Shown here: in pieces, positions 1-12,030 of the stretch
Layout of the letters: every line of letters starts with the position of its first letter
Numbering within the stretch: the first letter of the stretch is position 1
Assembly (NCBI RefSeq): GCF_037042905.1
Contig: NC_087251.1
Span: 45,532,873 to 45,596,872 of the forward strand
Origin: Lytechinus pictus
Taxonomy: Eukaryota > Echinodermata > Echinoidea > Temnopleuroida > Toxopneustidae
Length of the DNA stretch: 64,000 nucleotides
Direction: 5' to 3'
Made by a program: the position numbers and the translations under genes
Notes under the pieces: generated by a model
The model's input: the letters and a program-made list of their open reading frames with translations, nothing else
Told to the model about the DNA's origin: nothing
The model's database searches: none

Positions 1-783
1 ACCTTCAATTTATGGCTGATGTAGCCAAGAAGAGTTATACACCATCATGATGTCACGGTAGAGAGAGCAGGTCACACTGTCACCTAAATCCTGTCTTTGT
101 AAGCATACGACGCAAGATAACTACTGCATCACCTTCAATTTATGGCTGATGTAGCCAAGAAGAGTTATACACCATAATGATGTCACGGTAGAGAGAGCAG
201 GTCACACTGTCACCTAAATCCTGTCTTTGTAAGCATACGACGCATCGTCTTCAATGTAAGGCTGATGTTGCCAGGTGGAAGCACACATCATCCTGATGTC
301 ATGGTTAAGAGAGCAGGTCACACTGTCACCTAAATCCTGTCTACGTAAGCATACTCTAGTTTCAAACGTAACCACTGTATCAGCCAAGAAGAGTTATACA
401 ACACCATGCATGATGTCACGGGTAAGAGAGCAGGTCACACTATCACCTAAATCCTGTCTATGTAAGCATACTCTGCAACATAACTACTGCATCACCTTCA
501 ATTTACGGCTGACGTAGCCAAGAAGAGTTATACAACATCATGATGTCACGGGTAAGAGAGCTAGTCACACCATCACCCAAATCCTGTCTCTGTAAAGCAT
601 ACACTCTAACGTTATTACTGAATCATCTCCAAACTATACTTGAAGGAACCAGGTGAAAGCATACAACAGCATGGTGTTATGGTCAAGAGAGCAAGTCACA
701 TCATCTTCAATGAATGGCTGATGTAGCCACATGGAAGCATACATCATCATATGGTGTCTTGGTTAAGAGAGCAAGCCACACTG
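1..783. repeat. Tandem array of ~120-bp units derived from the CINP last exon
   Basis: At least six units are visible, marked by the recurring string ATCCTGTCT near 89, 209, 323, 449, 580 and 790; the last lies inside the CINP coding exon. Each unit reproduces, on the minus strand, the DNA encoding the CINP C-terminus (region around SSWLHQPY through ETGFR and the stop). Several copies carry in-frame stops, such as a TAA just after the LHQP codons, so the array is not an open extension of the gene. The 660-740 unit lacks the ATCCTGTCT part. The array runs off the window start. It probably lies in the CINP 3' UTR or flank. Confidence 0.85.
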
Positions 784-980
784 TCACCTGAATCCTGTCT
801 CTATAAGCATACTCTCCAATGTGACGATGGCATCATCTTCTATATATGGCTGATGTAGCCAGGAGGAGGCATACATCATCATGATGTCACGGTTGTCATG
901 GTGAGCTACATCCTCGACGATCACCTTCTTGACCTCAAGTTCCTTCTGGTACATTTCTTGAAGATGCTGAGAGGCTTGAA
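784..980 (-). CDS. CINP: CINP exon 5 (C-terminus, stop)
   Basis: The acceptor reads CGTTGCAG|TTCAAG. The G ending exon 4 plus TT gives Val. The exon encodes residues 166-230, including LQEMYQKEL, SSWLHQPYIE and the LESMLIETG end, then TGA at 786-784. This exon is the probable source of the downstream tandem array. Confidence 0.9.
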
Positions 981-3900
981 CTGCAACGAGGAAGAGCAGA
1001 AGAAAGAGATGCATTAGATGAAGGATGAGAGAGATAGGCTAAGTCACATTTATTTCATTTCATTTCATTTTTCATTTTTCATTTTTCATTTCATTCCATC
1101 CATTTTCTCTGGGGTGAACTTAAAGCTTTACACAGACACAATATAATATTTTCAATCATGAGCCTGCTTCACATATTACATGATGGATCTGTTTTCAAAG
1201 AGTTCTTACAGTAAAGATTCTATACTTAAGTAAACCAAAGGAATTTAAAAAAACAAATAACAAATTCCAGAGGAAAATCAGTTAAGGTTGATTCTTAACC
1301 TACCATGAGTGACCTAATGTTTTCATATGAGTTCAATACAGTAAAGGAATGAGACACGGAATGATGTCGTATCTAATTCCAACTTCCAATTATACAATTT
1401 AAACTTGTACAAAGCAATTTAATGGTGATATGTTGGTTAGAGAGATCATTATTGACCAGTACTTACCAAACTTGCCTACTGACCAGCTTGTAAACAATGG
1501 ACTGGCATCCTGGTCAGATTTCTTTTTCTGCTCCAATTTCTCCACACCTTGGAAGTGCTTAGTGATAGATGCCATCTTGCTCATCAGTGTAGTCTAAAAT
1601 GCGATCAGAAAAGAATTTATTTTTTTTTGAAAAAAGTATAAGATTCTAACCCCTCATTTTATTTCAGGTAAAAAGTACATGGGCCTCAGGGTAATCCACA
1701 AAATAAAATGCCCCTTAGAGCCTTCATAAACTTTAAAAAGAGCCCCTGAAATTCTCAAAGGGTCCAATGTAAACTGTAACCAATGCAAATTTTCGCTTCT
1801 GAGCAAAAAAAAAGTACACAAGTTTTTTTTAATGAATTTTTGCACCTGTGCGATTAAAAAAATATTGTGATAAAAAATGGCAAGCTTAATAAACATTTTA
1901 AGGTACTGTTTTAAGATATTTGAAATGATTCAATTTGACCAGATAAAGAGATAGTTTGTCACAACAATTTATCAAAAGTCGTTGTAAACAATTATGACAG
2001 GGTCCAATATGAAAGTATTGTTCAAAGAGAAAATTTCAAGAACACAAGACAAAATGGTCAATATACCAGATTACATCTACTCTAAATCCAAAGATAAAAT
2101 CCTGAGAAAATGATTAGGAAGAAATATAATGTTTATTAACTACTAACAACCTTTCAAATACGGCAAGTCACATCAATACAAATTTCATTGCAGAGGCTCT
2201 AATGAAAACTGGTGGGTGTTTCATAAAGCTGTTTGCAAGTTACAACTGACCTTATGAATGACTGTTGACCCTTTCTTTGGAACTAAATCAACGCCAATGG
2301 AAATCTGGTGTGTATCACTTACAAGAAAGAATCACAAGTCGCTCATAAAGTTGCTCGTAATTTAAGAACAGATTTATGAAACACCAACTTGGTTCACAAG
2401 GCTTGTAACTGATGACAAGTCATTTGCAATAAGCTTCTGAAATTATACTTGACCAAATTTCGTGTTATGGAAGTGGGCCTTCGTTTTTGTTCATAACTGT
2501 GAATAGACCGTACGCATATGATTACATTATCTCATAGCGCCCTCCCTCAGAGGATATAGAAATACGCTTGCAGAGTTATCAAAGATATGCAAACTGCAGA
2601 TCACCAAACACATGCTAAGCATTGGCTTCAGCCTCTAAGATGGCGGCGAGATGAAGTCAATGCATAAGGTTGACCTGTAAAACTAACATGCAAGCAATAA
2701 AGTGTTACTTACCATAGATGTATGTATGGCAGTCAGCTGTTCACACAGTGTCTCGAGGCCTTCTGGCATTCCATCATTCAGCTCACTCAAGAACTCTACT
2801 TCACTCTTGGTCCTCGTCTGAACATCAAGCTTGCTTTCTCTATCACTCCTGAATGAAAAGAGACAAGCAGCAATTGATCTGTTTGTTTTCAATGAAGAAT
2901 AGACACAATTGTTTGCCAACAACTTTATGCATTGACAACAAGAACTTCAAGAAGTATTACATGTAGTATACTTGGTGATTTGGCCAATGACAAAAGGAGA
3001 GGTCATAAGTGAGAAGTTTTCAGTTTGCTATCATGTTATCAAATGCTGAGTCACAGTCAGTTTTGGTAGATCTAAATAGCACTTATTTTATAAGTTAAAT
3101 TCATTGTCAGAAGAGATGCAGTCTAAAATCGGATTTACATTTTAAACCTGGCAATTAAATTTAAAATCTGCAGTATATCCATTTCTGTTTCAACAGAGCA
3201 TTTATCCTTGTGAAAACCTTTTCTTGTCTCCTTGCGTTATCTTTACAAACAGGTTTCACCGTTAGAAATCAAGATTGTACACCCACTTACTTATATTGAA
3301 GTTTAAGATTGATGATCTTGTTGATGATGTCGAAGCCTGCATCATTCATTCCATTCCATTTCTCAATATGATTGTGCCAATCGGCGCAGTGGTCCTTGAT
3401 GACCCTAGCACTCCCTTGAAGCTTCTGCTGCTGATGACCAGATGGACTAGCACCTGAAAGAAATAAGATTGCAATCTTCAGTTTATCCTTTTCTTCCTTC
3501 TTTGGTTTTGATGGCAACCAGTCAGAATTGACTATTATTGCCACAGCTTTTAAAAGAAAGAATTAATAATCTTCTTTAAAAAAATTCAGTTATTCTCCTT
3601 TTCTTTATTTCTCCTTCATTTTTTTTTTTTCTTTCCTTTTTTTCAGGTAACTTTTATCATGTTTTTTTCCTATCATGCAGTAAAGAGTCTAGACAGAAAT
3701 AAGTTTTTTTTACTGGGGATTCATTAAACAATTTCAGGCATTTCTTTCCATCATCCCCATCAGTGGAGTCAACGTAGTTAAGCTGAACAACCGATGGTAT
3801 ATAGATTGAAGCTTTTTGGTCTACAAGGGGGTGAGGTAGAACATGGTCCACACAAATTTCTCATGAACCTTCCATAACTAACAAACTTTCTATAGTGCTG

Positions 3901-6900
3901 ACAATTTTAAATAATTGTTGTAATTTTGTTAAGGGTTGGAATCTTAAAAGGGTACTCCAGGCTGAAAATAATATGATTTGAACAGATAAAGAAATATCAG
4001 ACAAACAAAACAAAAATTTGATCAAAATTGGACAATGAATAACAAAGTCCTGAATTTTAATAGATGATTTTGGTGAAACAGTTCTAAAAACATGTCTTAA
4101 TGAATATTCAATGAGCAAACTGCTGATGTCATATGCCCACTTGTTCTTTTGTATTTTTATGATATGAAATTATGTGTATACAACTTTTTCTTTCAAGAAC
4201 TAAAAAAACAAGTGGATTGACAATTGATTTCATGAATAAGTTATTCATCGCTGCAAAATAAAGGGAGACATATCATGTACACATGTATGAAAAATTGAAA
4301 TAATTATGATTTCAGGTAACATAAGAAAAAGGAAAGTGAAGATGTGACACTAATCACCAGCTCATCTAATGAATGATGATGTACATACATAGTATAACTC
4401 TCAACTGTTTTCACAAAATATTGCTTGATTTTGAAATTCTATAGCTTCGTTATTTGCAATCAGATTTTGATCAGTGAATTTTACTTTTTTATGTAAATAT
4501 AATTATTTTCAGCCAGGAGTACCTTTAAATCAGTCAACATCGATGAAAAAACACTTTTAAAAAATATGTTCTTCAAAAGATTTCATAATACCTTAACAAA
4601 TTTAATACTCATTAAATACAACTTTCAAAAATAATATGAACCGGAATTGAGGATTTCAAGTTCACACATGATGATGGTGATAATTTTAAAGCTTCTAAAA
4701 AATTGTAACAAAGTGTAAAGTAAGGGAAAACAAGGGGGTGGCAAAGAGCAATTTTAAATAGAAATGACTGCCAGAATACAGATTTTCAGACATCCTGATT
4801 ATTCTTCTCCTGCATCGTGCTCCTATTTTAAATTTTAAGAAAATTTCAACAAATTACCCAATGAAGTTGTTTTAATCTAAGAAAAGACTAAAGAAAACAA
4901 AATTCATATGATATATGTCCGGTCCCTAGAGATTTGCCTAATTTCAGTTTGAGATAATTGGTTGATGATAAAGTTGTAAGATATTAAATAAGGATGTGTC
5001 AATTCTTACTGATCTTGCCGAGCTAGCTGGGGAAAGGAGTTGAAATCTTTGATCCAATCCAAAAATCAAAATCATCAATCATCCCCATCCTGCCTCTTAA
5101 GTTCATAATTGCCATAAACCACTAATCATATATTATGGCAGGGTGCTACATAAGCACTTGCCCAGGGCAAGTAAAAGTTATAGTCGGGCAAGTGTTTTGA
5201 AGTAAAGACCAAAACTACTTGCCCGAATTGGGCAAGCAAAATTCTCACAGTAGAATTACCAAATTGGGTCGATATGATATACCGACCCTAAATTTGGTCA
5301 TGGCGGGCAAGATAAAATCACTTTGTAAAAAAAATGCAAGAACGAGGTGCATCGGTTCATGTCAAAAGAGAGAAAAAAGGGTCAATGGTTTCTAAAACCT
5401 TAATATTTTCTTTGAAGAAGTAAAACTTTTTTCAAGGATTTTTCGGGCAAGTGAAATTGATTTCAGGCAAGTATATTCCAACTATTTAAAAATTTACTTG
5501 CCAAACAGGGCAAGTTCATCTAAAAAGTTATGTAGCACCCTGATTATGGTGATCAGAATCAGATCTCTCTTTCTCATCATCGCATCTTCACTCCATCCTC
5601 CTCCATGATCCATCAAATCGTACTCATGATCTAGCCTCGAGGGCTCCGTGATGATATTCAAAAATATTTTTACATATACTTTTACATTACGGAGCCTTGA
5701 CATGCTGCGCATACATGTAAACACGGATGGATTTCCCTACGAAATCCATCTTTAGAACTAGAAATCACTTATATTAGTGGGATTTTATTTTTCTATTAAA
5801 CCTTCATACGCCTAATGCGTATGAAGGTTTGAAAAATCTCTTAGTATTAATATGAATAAGTGGAACGCCTCTGGCAGTCTCGCCTGCATTACGCGATTCG
5901 ATATAGCAGCAGTGCTGAATTTGAAAACAGCTACAGTGTATTAAATAATTAATCACAAAAGAAAACGCTCATATGATAATAAAATATTATGCCCATTGAC
6001 CCAACATGACCTTTGACCATGATCATGTGACCCAAGACAAGTGCAAAACAATCATTCATACTTGATTACCCTTATGTCTATGTTTCATGAACTACATGTG
6101 TAGATCCATAAACTTTCTAATTCAACAAATACCCACAACACGGCCAAAGTTCATTGACCCTAAATGACCTTTGATTTTGGTTATGTGACCAGAAACAAGC
6201 ACAAGATATTCAGGGATACATGTACATGGTTACTGTACTCTTATGTCCCAAGTTTCATGAATTAGATCTATAAACTTTAAAGTTATGATGACAATTCCAC
6301 CAATACCCCCAACATAATCAAAGTTTGTTGACCCTACATGACCTTTGACCTGGGTCATGTGACCTGAAACTCACACAGGATGTTTAAGGATACTTAGTTG
6401 CTCTTATGTCTAAGTTTCATGAACTAGATCCATAAAATGTCAAAGTTATGACAATTTCACAAATACCCCCAACATGGTCAAAGTTTGTTGACCCTAAGTG
6501 ACCTTTGACCTCGGTCATGTGACCTGAAACTCAGGCAGGATCTTCAGTGATACACTATCACCCTTATGATCAGTTTCATGAACTAGGTCCTTATACTTTA
6601 GAAGTTATGACGACATTTCAAAAACTTAACCTTGGTTAAGATTTCGATATTGATTCCCCCAACATGGTCTAGGTTCATTGACCCTAAATGACCTTTGACC
6701 TTAGTCATGTGACCTGAAACTCAGGCAGGATATTCAATAATACTTGATTATCGTTATGTCCAAGTTTCATGAACTAGGTCTATACACTTTCTAAGTTATG
6801 ATGACATTTCCAAACTTAACCTTGGTTAAGATTTCAATGTTGACGACGCCGCCGTCGCTGCCGTCGGAAACGCAGCGCCTATAGTCTCGCTCTGCTACAT

Positions 6901-9593
6901 GTATGCAGGTAAGACAAAAATAAGAGGTTTTTTACCAGACCGATCTCGTGTATCCATTTGTTAACACCACAAATACAATAGGCTTGACCCTTGAACCGCT
7001 TCGTTATGACGTAGCTTCGATGAGCTACGTTATAAAATGCCATTTTGAAGAACAATTCAAATTTTATTATTTGTTAAATGATAATTTTTATCTACATGTA
7101 GGCCTATAAATTGTTCTTCAAAACGGCATTTTGTAACATAGCTCATTGAAGCTACATCATAACAAAGCAGTTCAAGGGTCAAGCCTATTGTATTTGTGGT
7201 GTTTATGAATGGATACAGGAGATTGGTCTGGTAAGAAACCTCTAATCTTTCTTATACTAAGAGATTTTCAAACCTTCATACGCATTAGGCGTATGAAGGT
7301 TTACAGATAAATCAAATCCCACAAATCTAAGTTATTTCTAGTTCTAAAGATGGATTTCCTAGGGAAATCCATCCGTGTTTACATGTCTTGTATGTCAAGG
7401 CTCCATGATGTAAAAGTATTATTAAAAAATATCATCACAGAGTCCTCAAGGCTTCTCATGTCGTCATGATCCCTTCTTCCATGGTAAATTCATTTTGTTC
7501 TCATCCTCATCGCAATATTCCAGATCAAGTCTTCTCCCAAACTAAACTATTAAACCCCTAAAAGTAGAAAAGACCCACCACCCAGGGTGACCAGACGTCC
7601 CGTATTTTCCGGGATCATCCCATATTTTGCTCCTTTGTCCCAAAAACCTTCCCGGGACGCCTATTTGTCCCATATTTCAGAATGTTGAACAAAAAATAAT
7701 TAATACATAGAAAAATTAAGAATTTTCACAAAATAACCAACAGATGACGAAGCAGAGACAACAATAAAGTTGATTACTGTAAACAAATTCTGCAGTGATT
7801 TCTTGCTACCCATATTTTCTTCGATCTACACACACACACACGCAAAGTCAATAGGCCTACATACATACTGTACTAACTGCTGCTTGCACGTGGCCTGGAC
7901 TGGCCTCCTGCCTGTGTGCGGCAGGCTCCTCCACTAGCTACATGTAGGCATGTTGTAGGATCGGGGCAGATTCTCAATGGTGCAAAGAATCCCAAACAAT
8001 CTGACATGATAAACAGTTTTTTCACCAAAATAATCACAAAAACGGCAGGAAATTTTTACAATTATAGTATGGATTCTCGGATTACTGATTTGGTAATTTA
8101 ATCGGAGGAGCAAGTTATTCATAACTAAATTTCAGCTTTTGTATTTGTCAGTTTTGAGACTTGTGATCGGTGCAAACTTGTAGTGGGATGAGAGATGCCT
8201 GTGTGTGATGCCGCAATGTTAATTTTTAAGTTCGATAAAGTTTCACTTTTGAAATTTTATTCATTTCTTAAATATTTTAGTTTTCTAACAATTTTTTAAA
8301 ATATATCAAAAACTCCCCAAATACTTGTTGAGATTTTCGTTAGATGATTTGATTTTTTTTATTTGTGCTTGAAGTTTGAACTTTTTTCCTCTTTCTTTCA
8401 TTTTTATTTCTTTTCTATCATCATCATCATCATCATCATCTGGTACGGGATGAAGGCGCAAGCCCGTAATTCCCGGTCGCTTCTTGCATGATTGGTCACT
8501 GAAAACTACTACTTCATGAGCTTGCGTGAGGAGTCATGGAAGCTCAAAGAGTATTTTTTGCCAAAATATATCAATATGTCTTTTAAATTTGTCTGTTGTT
8601 GGCATTTGTATAAGGTTTTCAGGAAGACTATTCCAGTCATTGATTACTCTTTCTTCATCCTTCTATATTCTTCCTGCTTGCCTTTTGTAAAATATTGTTC
8701 CATCTATCTTTATTTCCAATCTTTCCTAGCTTTCTTTCCTGATCCTTTCTCTCTGTTCATTTTTCTTTCGATCCTTCTTGCTCTTACTCTCGTTTTTTTA
8801 GATTTCCTTCATTCTTTCTTTCCTTAAACTTAGTTTCTTTGCTTCCTTCTCCCTTCCTCTCCTTTTCTTTTTATTCCTTATCTACTTCCAATATTTTCTT
8901 TCTCACCTCCCTCTCTTTCATCATTCTTATTTTCTTTTTTCCCCCTTATTCTTTAGCTTCCTTCCTGTTTTTCTTTCTTTCAAAGAATAAAGGAAACATT
9001 TTTCTATCCTTCATTCTTTCTTCCTCCTTTTTTCTTACTTTCTTTTACCTTTCTCTCCCTTTTTCATTCACACATTCATTCATCTTCCCTTCCTTTTATT
9101 CATTTCAAAGAATGACAGAAAACCTTTTTTCTTTCATCCTTCTTTATTCTTTCTTTTAATTCTTTACTTAATTTTCCCCTTCATTTTTCTTTCTTTCCTC
9201 TTCTCTCGATTCATCTCTTTTCTTTCTCTCCTTCATTCTTTCGTTCACCCTCGAGCTCCCTTCCTATAAAAGACTTTATTTTGTTTTTTTACAAGTCTAA
9301 CATTGTGTAGCATTCTTTAGGCTTTTTTTTTTAATAAAGAAAGACCTGGCTCGGTCGATCTGCTGGTGCATCGTGCTTTGTCGATTGTCCCGTATTTCAT
9401 TTTGTGAAATCTGGTCACCCTGCCACAGCCAAGTACCACCAGCATGACCAGGGGCCTCGGAATTGGCAAGAGCACAGTTCTTGTGTCTTGTTGTGACACT
9501 CCTGTTTTGCATTTAGTGCTTACCTGTATTGTTGTCTGTGTTACTTTTGTGAGCACGACGAGAAGAACCTTTCCTCTTTTTTTCATCTGTCAT
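784..9593 (-). CDS. CINP: CINP, CDK2-interacting protein (complete, 5 coding exons)
   Basis: Coding exons on the minus strand are 9593-9524, 3453-3291, 2848-2713, 1593-1467 and 980-784. They sum to 693 nt, or 230 residues plus TGA (human protein about 212). All borders are AG/GT and the phases chain exactly. Recognition rests on SARVIKDHCADWHN and WNGMNDAGF (exon 2), LETLCEQL (exon 3), SPLFTSW (exon 4), and LQEMYQKEL with SSWLHQPYIE and LESMLIETG (exon 5), all close to vertebrate CINP. Exon 1 (MTDEKKRKGSSRRAHKS..., basic and low-complexity) was chosen because its donor leaves the single G that completes the glycine codon at the start of exon 2. Family knowledge: CINP binds CDK2/CDC7 and ATRIP in genome maintenance and belongs to the SPATA5-SPATA5L1-C1orf109 complex. 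Intron 1 (about 6 kb) is mostly repeats. Confidence 0.9.
2214..2384. repeat. Palindromic MITE, ends GGTGTTTCATAAA
   Basis: The left end GGTGTTTCATAAAG matches the right end TTTATGAAACACC in inverted orientation, with further imperfect arm pairing. The centre holds CCAAT. It belongs to the same internal family as 19464-19772. It sits in CINP intron 3, between exons at 2713 and 1593. Confidence 0.7.
3948..4526. repeat. MITE with TIR GGTACTCC.GGCTGAAAAT
   Basis: The inverted ends are GGTACTCCAGGCTGAAAATAAT and ATTATTTTCAGCCAGGAGTACC. A second copy with recognisable internal similarity lies at 21653-22156. No coding potential. It is in CINP intron 1. Confidence 0.7.
5139..5542. mobile_element. 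hAT-like MITE, TIR CAGGGTGCTACATAA
   Basis: The 15-bp terminal inverted repeats CAGGGTGCTACATAA are perfect. They are flanked by a perfect 7-bp direct repeat ATTATGG (5132-5138 and 5543-5549), which fits hAT-type target duplication. Arms contain repeated GGGCAAGT motifs on both strands. Non-coding, 404 bp, in CINP intron 1. Confidence 0.8.
5640..7450. mobile_element. Large foldback element split by a nested insertion
   Basis: Outer arms 5640-5850 and 7260-7450 are inverted copies. Both include GGATGGATTTCC and a local hairpin with arms AACCTTCATACGC. Inner arms about 6925-7060 and 7095-7250 are also inverted copies. On the right, outer and inner arms are contiguous. On the left they are separated by about 1.05 kb (roughly 5855-6918). 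This points to one palindromic element of about 750 bp later interrupted by another repeat. Exact outer limits are uncertain; weaker similarity runs to about 5560 and 7540. Confidence 0.65.
5990..6835. repeat. Five ~160-bp tandem repeats carrying TGACCTTTGACC
   Basis: Units are marked by TGACCTTTGACC or a close variant at 6007, 6165 (TGACCTTTGATT), 6339, 6499 and 6689. Each is followed by GGTCATGTGACC-like sequence and then AAGTTTCATGAACTAG. The reverse complement GGTCAAAGGTCA is a direct repeat of two nuclear-receptor half-sites with 1-nt spacing (DR1). The array is the core of the DNA inserted into the foldback element, with a GC-rich segment (6841-6885) on its right. Confidence 0.8.
8416..8665 (-). 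pseudogene. Non-LTR retroelement 3' fragment, (GAT)n tail
   Basis: On the minus strand about 8665-8520 translates to NDWNSLPENLIQMPTTDKFK, the usual C-terminal signature of CR1/L2-type reverse transcriptase ORFs (WNSLP ... F). The minus-strand 3' end carries a (GAT)n microsatellite at 8440-8416. It is 5'-truncated. Confidence 0.6.
8680..9290. repeat. Pyrimidine-rich low-complexity tract
   Basis: The + strand is dominated by TTTC, CTTT and TTCC runs for about 600 bp. Open frames across it (8492-8827, 8839-9159) are Phe/Ser/Leu-rich composition artefacts. It lies inside the hAT-like element in CINP intron 1. Confidence 0.7.
9524..9593 (-). CDS. CINP: CINP exon 1 (start codon exon)
   Basis: ATG at 9593-9591 opens MTDEKKRKGSSRRAHKSNTD. 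The donor is ACAG|GTAAGC at 9524/9523. The 70-nt exon ends after one base of a codon, exactly what exon 2 at 3453 requires. A different ATG at 9586 opens another frame that would leave phase 0 and does not fit exon 2. The N-terminus has no similarity I can name, so the call rests on phase, donor quality and position. Confidence 0.75.
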
Positions 9594-9870
9594 TCTCACT
9601 GATTTTTGCGCTTGCCAGAGGCCGGCCGAGGAGAAGTGGATCCACGTCGAAAAATCCTTCCACTTCCAGGGGCAGGGTAGCGGATATCGGATCGGAGGAG
9701 CAAGCTCGCGATGGGGGAATCATCAGCAGCGCACGTACCGGGATCACGTCGGCTGGGAATTCGCCGGGTGCACGGCATGCATGCAGGACGGACCTGTGGC
9801 TTGAAGCGAGTACCGTACGAGTCAGTCGCTCAAGCTGTCACGTGATCGTTACGATCAGGTGATAAAGTAG
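9594..9870 (-). promoter_or_regulatory. Likely CINP promoter / 5' UTR, CpG-rich
   Basis: This short stretch is much richer in C, G and CpG than its surroundings and lies directly upstream of the CINP start. A palindromic E-box TCACGTGA sits at 9838-9845. No TATA box at a clear distance was seen. The start site cannot be placed from sequence alone. Confidence 0.4.
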
Positions 9871-12030
9871 CGTCGTCTGCTTGACAACTCTTTTAATTCT
9901 CTTCGGCTTTTTCTCTCTGTGTATTTTAAGCCCTACGTTCTGGTGACCACCCATCCCATCCCAATCAGCAGCTACCTTTTTACCTACCCCTTATAATCTA
10001 GATGTAGACTGCAGCTCTATTATTCCTGCTGTTATGCTAAAAGTATAAGCAATGCACTATGAAGTCCAAGAAAAAGGTCATCCTGATAGCTGACAGTGGG
10101 ATAAACATGCGAGTTGTAGACAATTTATATGTCTGAAAGTCTTATACTATATTATCAATGGAAGTATTCTTAGAGATTGGCTAAAAGTATGAGCCAATAT
10201 CTCAGGCGGCCGGACCAATATTTGGACACATATTATATTACCGGTATATTTTTTTAAATTCTGTTTCTTTGATAGTCATTTTGACTACCTTGCTTGATAT
10301 GATTAAAAATGTACTAGCACTTTATATATAGATGAAAACAATTATATTTTAAAATAGAAGGATTGGTTGAATTGTCTCATAATGACCATGGGAAGTATTT
10401 TTTTAAAATGAAAATTGCAAAATTGCAGCCGATATTTGAAAATGACATCCAACAACATATCATATTACATATCAATCTACTCTTGCAATAGCCATGTTGA
10501 ATTTTCTCTCCGGATGACAATTCTCAAGGCCGAGGGTCTCATGGTTGATAATTGTTTATCTTTTTATTTATTACTTATATAATTATTTATTTATCTATCT
10601 TGTTATTTAGTTTTCATGTTATTTATTTATTTATATGTTAATTTTTTGGGTAGGGATCATCAGGGTTCGTTTTTTTTAGTAAATATACAGGCACCCATAA
10701 CCCATACACATGTAGACCTTCATATTTCACAATTAATATCCATTCTGTCTTAATATCCATTCTGTGCAAGCATCATTAACTCTTTATGAAAACTTCAATT
10801 CATGTACATATTACACATTGCTGATAATAGATTTCTATTTTTATATTGCAATTTTAGTCATAAAAATTAATTATGTAATGTTGAAAATAATGTATTTTCA
10901 TTCATATTGCATTTGGGTGTTAACTAAATCAGTCAATGGAACACACAAAAAATACATTCTTATAAGCAATGAAAACTTTGAAATAGAGCATCAAAATGGC
11001 ATTTATTAGTAAAATAGAGTAATACCTTATACATATTTGTCATGAATTCTTTGGAAAATGTTGCTTGATTTTGCATATAGGACAAACATTGTCATTTCAT
11101 TTAATTGCTTTGGTCAAAATTAACTGAGGTTGATTTTTATACAAACACACACATTACAAGTATTATGAAGCATTACCATTTCAGTTTGGAAAAAAAGAAA
11201 AATATTGTGAAAGAATAATTGAATAACACAAATATATATCACACAAAATAGCACTCAGTGACTATGATAGACATTGGCAAAGGAGCAAGAAAAAATGGCT
11301 ACAGTCCATATTTCAAAAGAACACAATCTGTCACAGTTTGAATAACACTGTGTCAGATAAAATTAACAAATATTATGTGAAAGGTAAGATATAGACTACT
11401 TCACAAGCATTTAAGAATACTATTCATGTGATTATTGTAAAAATAAAATGTATAGGATACATATGTAGAACATCATAAGGGGGTAACACCACAACAACAT
11501 CATACTATATTTTATCTAATGATCATAAATTTGAAAAAGAAAGATATTTAATAACTGACAAGTTTCTTTAAAAAAAAGGGCTGTCTAGGGTAAAAATGCT
11601 TCTCGATTTGCCCCCACACACAAAATAGATACTTATCATATAAGACAGTCCTTGTTGGCAGTTACAGTTAACTATTAAAAAATGTAAACTGTAAATACAA
11701 AGGGTCATACTCTGGACTCTGGTTTAACTAAAACAATGGTCTAAGACTAGGTGTTGAAATTATGAGTAGCCATACTATGAACATATAAAAATCAACAGTA
11801 AAACATCAAATATCAATACCCATAATCTAGAATAACTGCCACAAGCAGTAGGCAAGGAATGGTTGTCCAAAATCAAACATATCAGTTGATATATACTGCA
11901 TAGTATAATTGCACTCCATATAGCAACATGTCCATAAAAAGATATACCCATAATTCTTTCAAAACAAATTTATCACTTAATTTAATTAAAAGCCGAATTG
12001 ACTTGATTTGATTTATTTTTCTTATACATG
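9871..12030. other. Intergenic DNA, nothing coding recognised
   Basis: AT-rich DNA between the CINP promoter and the retroelement and SINE fragments. It has runs of ATTTATTT (about 10550-10640) and one short open frame (10764-11009) without recognisable similarity. No RNA gene was seen. Confidence 0.5.

Larger units (their letters stand above)
7583..9422. mobile_element. Decayed hAT-like element, TIR CAGGGTGACCAGA
   Basis: The left end CAGGGTGACCAGACGTCCCG matches the right end TCTGGTCACCCTG, with TCCCGTATTT near both ends. Flanking 8-mers CCACCACC and CCACAGCC agree at 6 of 8 positions, a possible aged target duplication. The 1.84-kb interior has no transposase frame. It contains a retroelement fragment (8416-8665) and a long pyrimidine-rich stretch. 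It ends about 100 bp from CINP exon 1. Confidence 0.65.

Noticed and set aside
1..783. CRISPR-like regular repeats
   Set aside because: Units are ~120 bp, diverged, without unique spacers, in a eukaryotic genome, and are explained as copies of the CINP last exon.
1043..1100. (TTTCA)n run as a retroelement tail
   Set aside because: No adjacent retroelement body could be recognised; simple repeat only.
8492..9159. Two Phe/Leu/Ser-rich frames on the + strand
   Set aside because: They are produced by the pyrimidine-rich tract, with no similarity and no splice context. The tract lies inside a CINP intron.
9317..9586. 89-residue minus-strand frame starting at 9586
   Set aside because: It overlaps CINP exon 1 in another frame. 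Its donor would leave phase 0, which does not fit the next CINP exon, and the rest reads through the intron.
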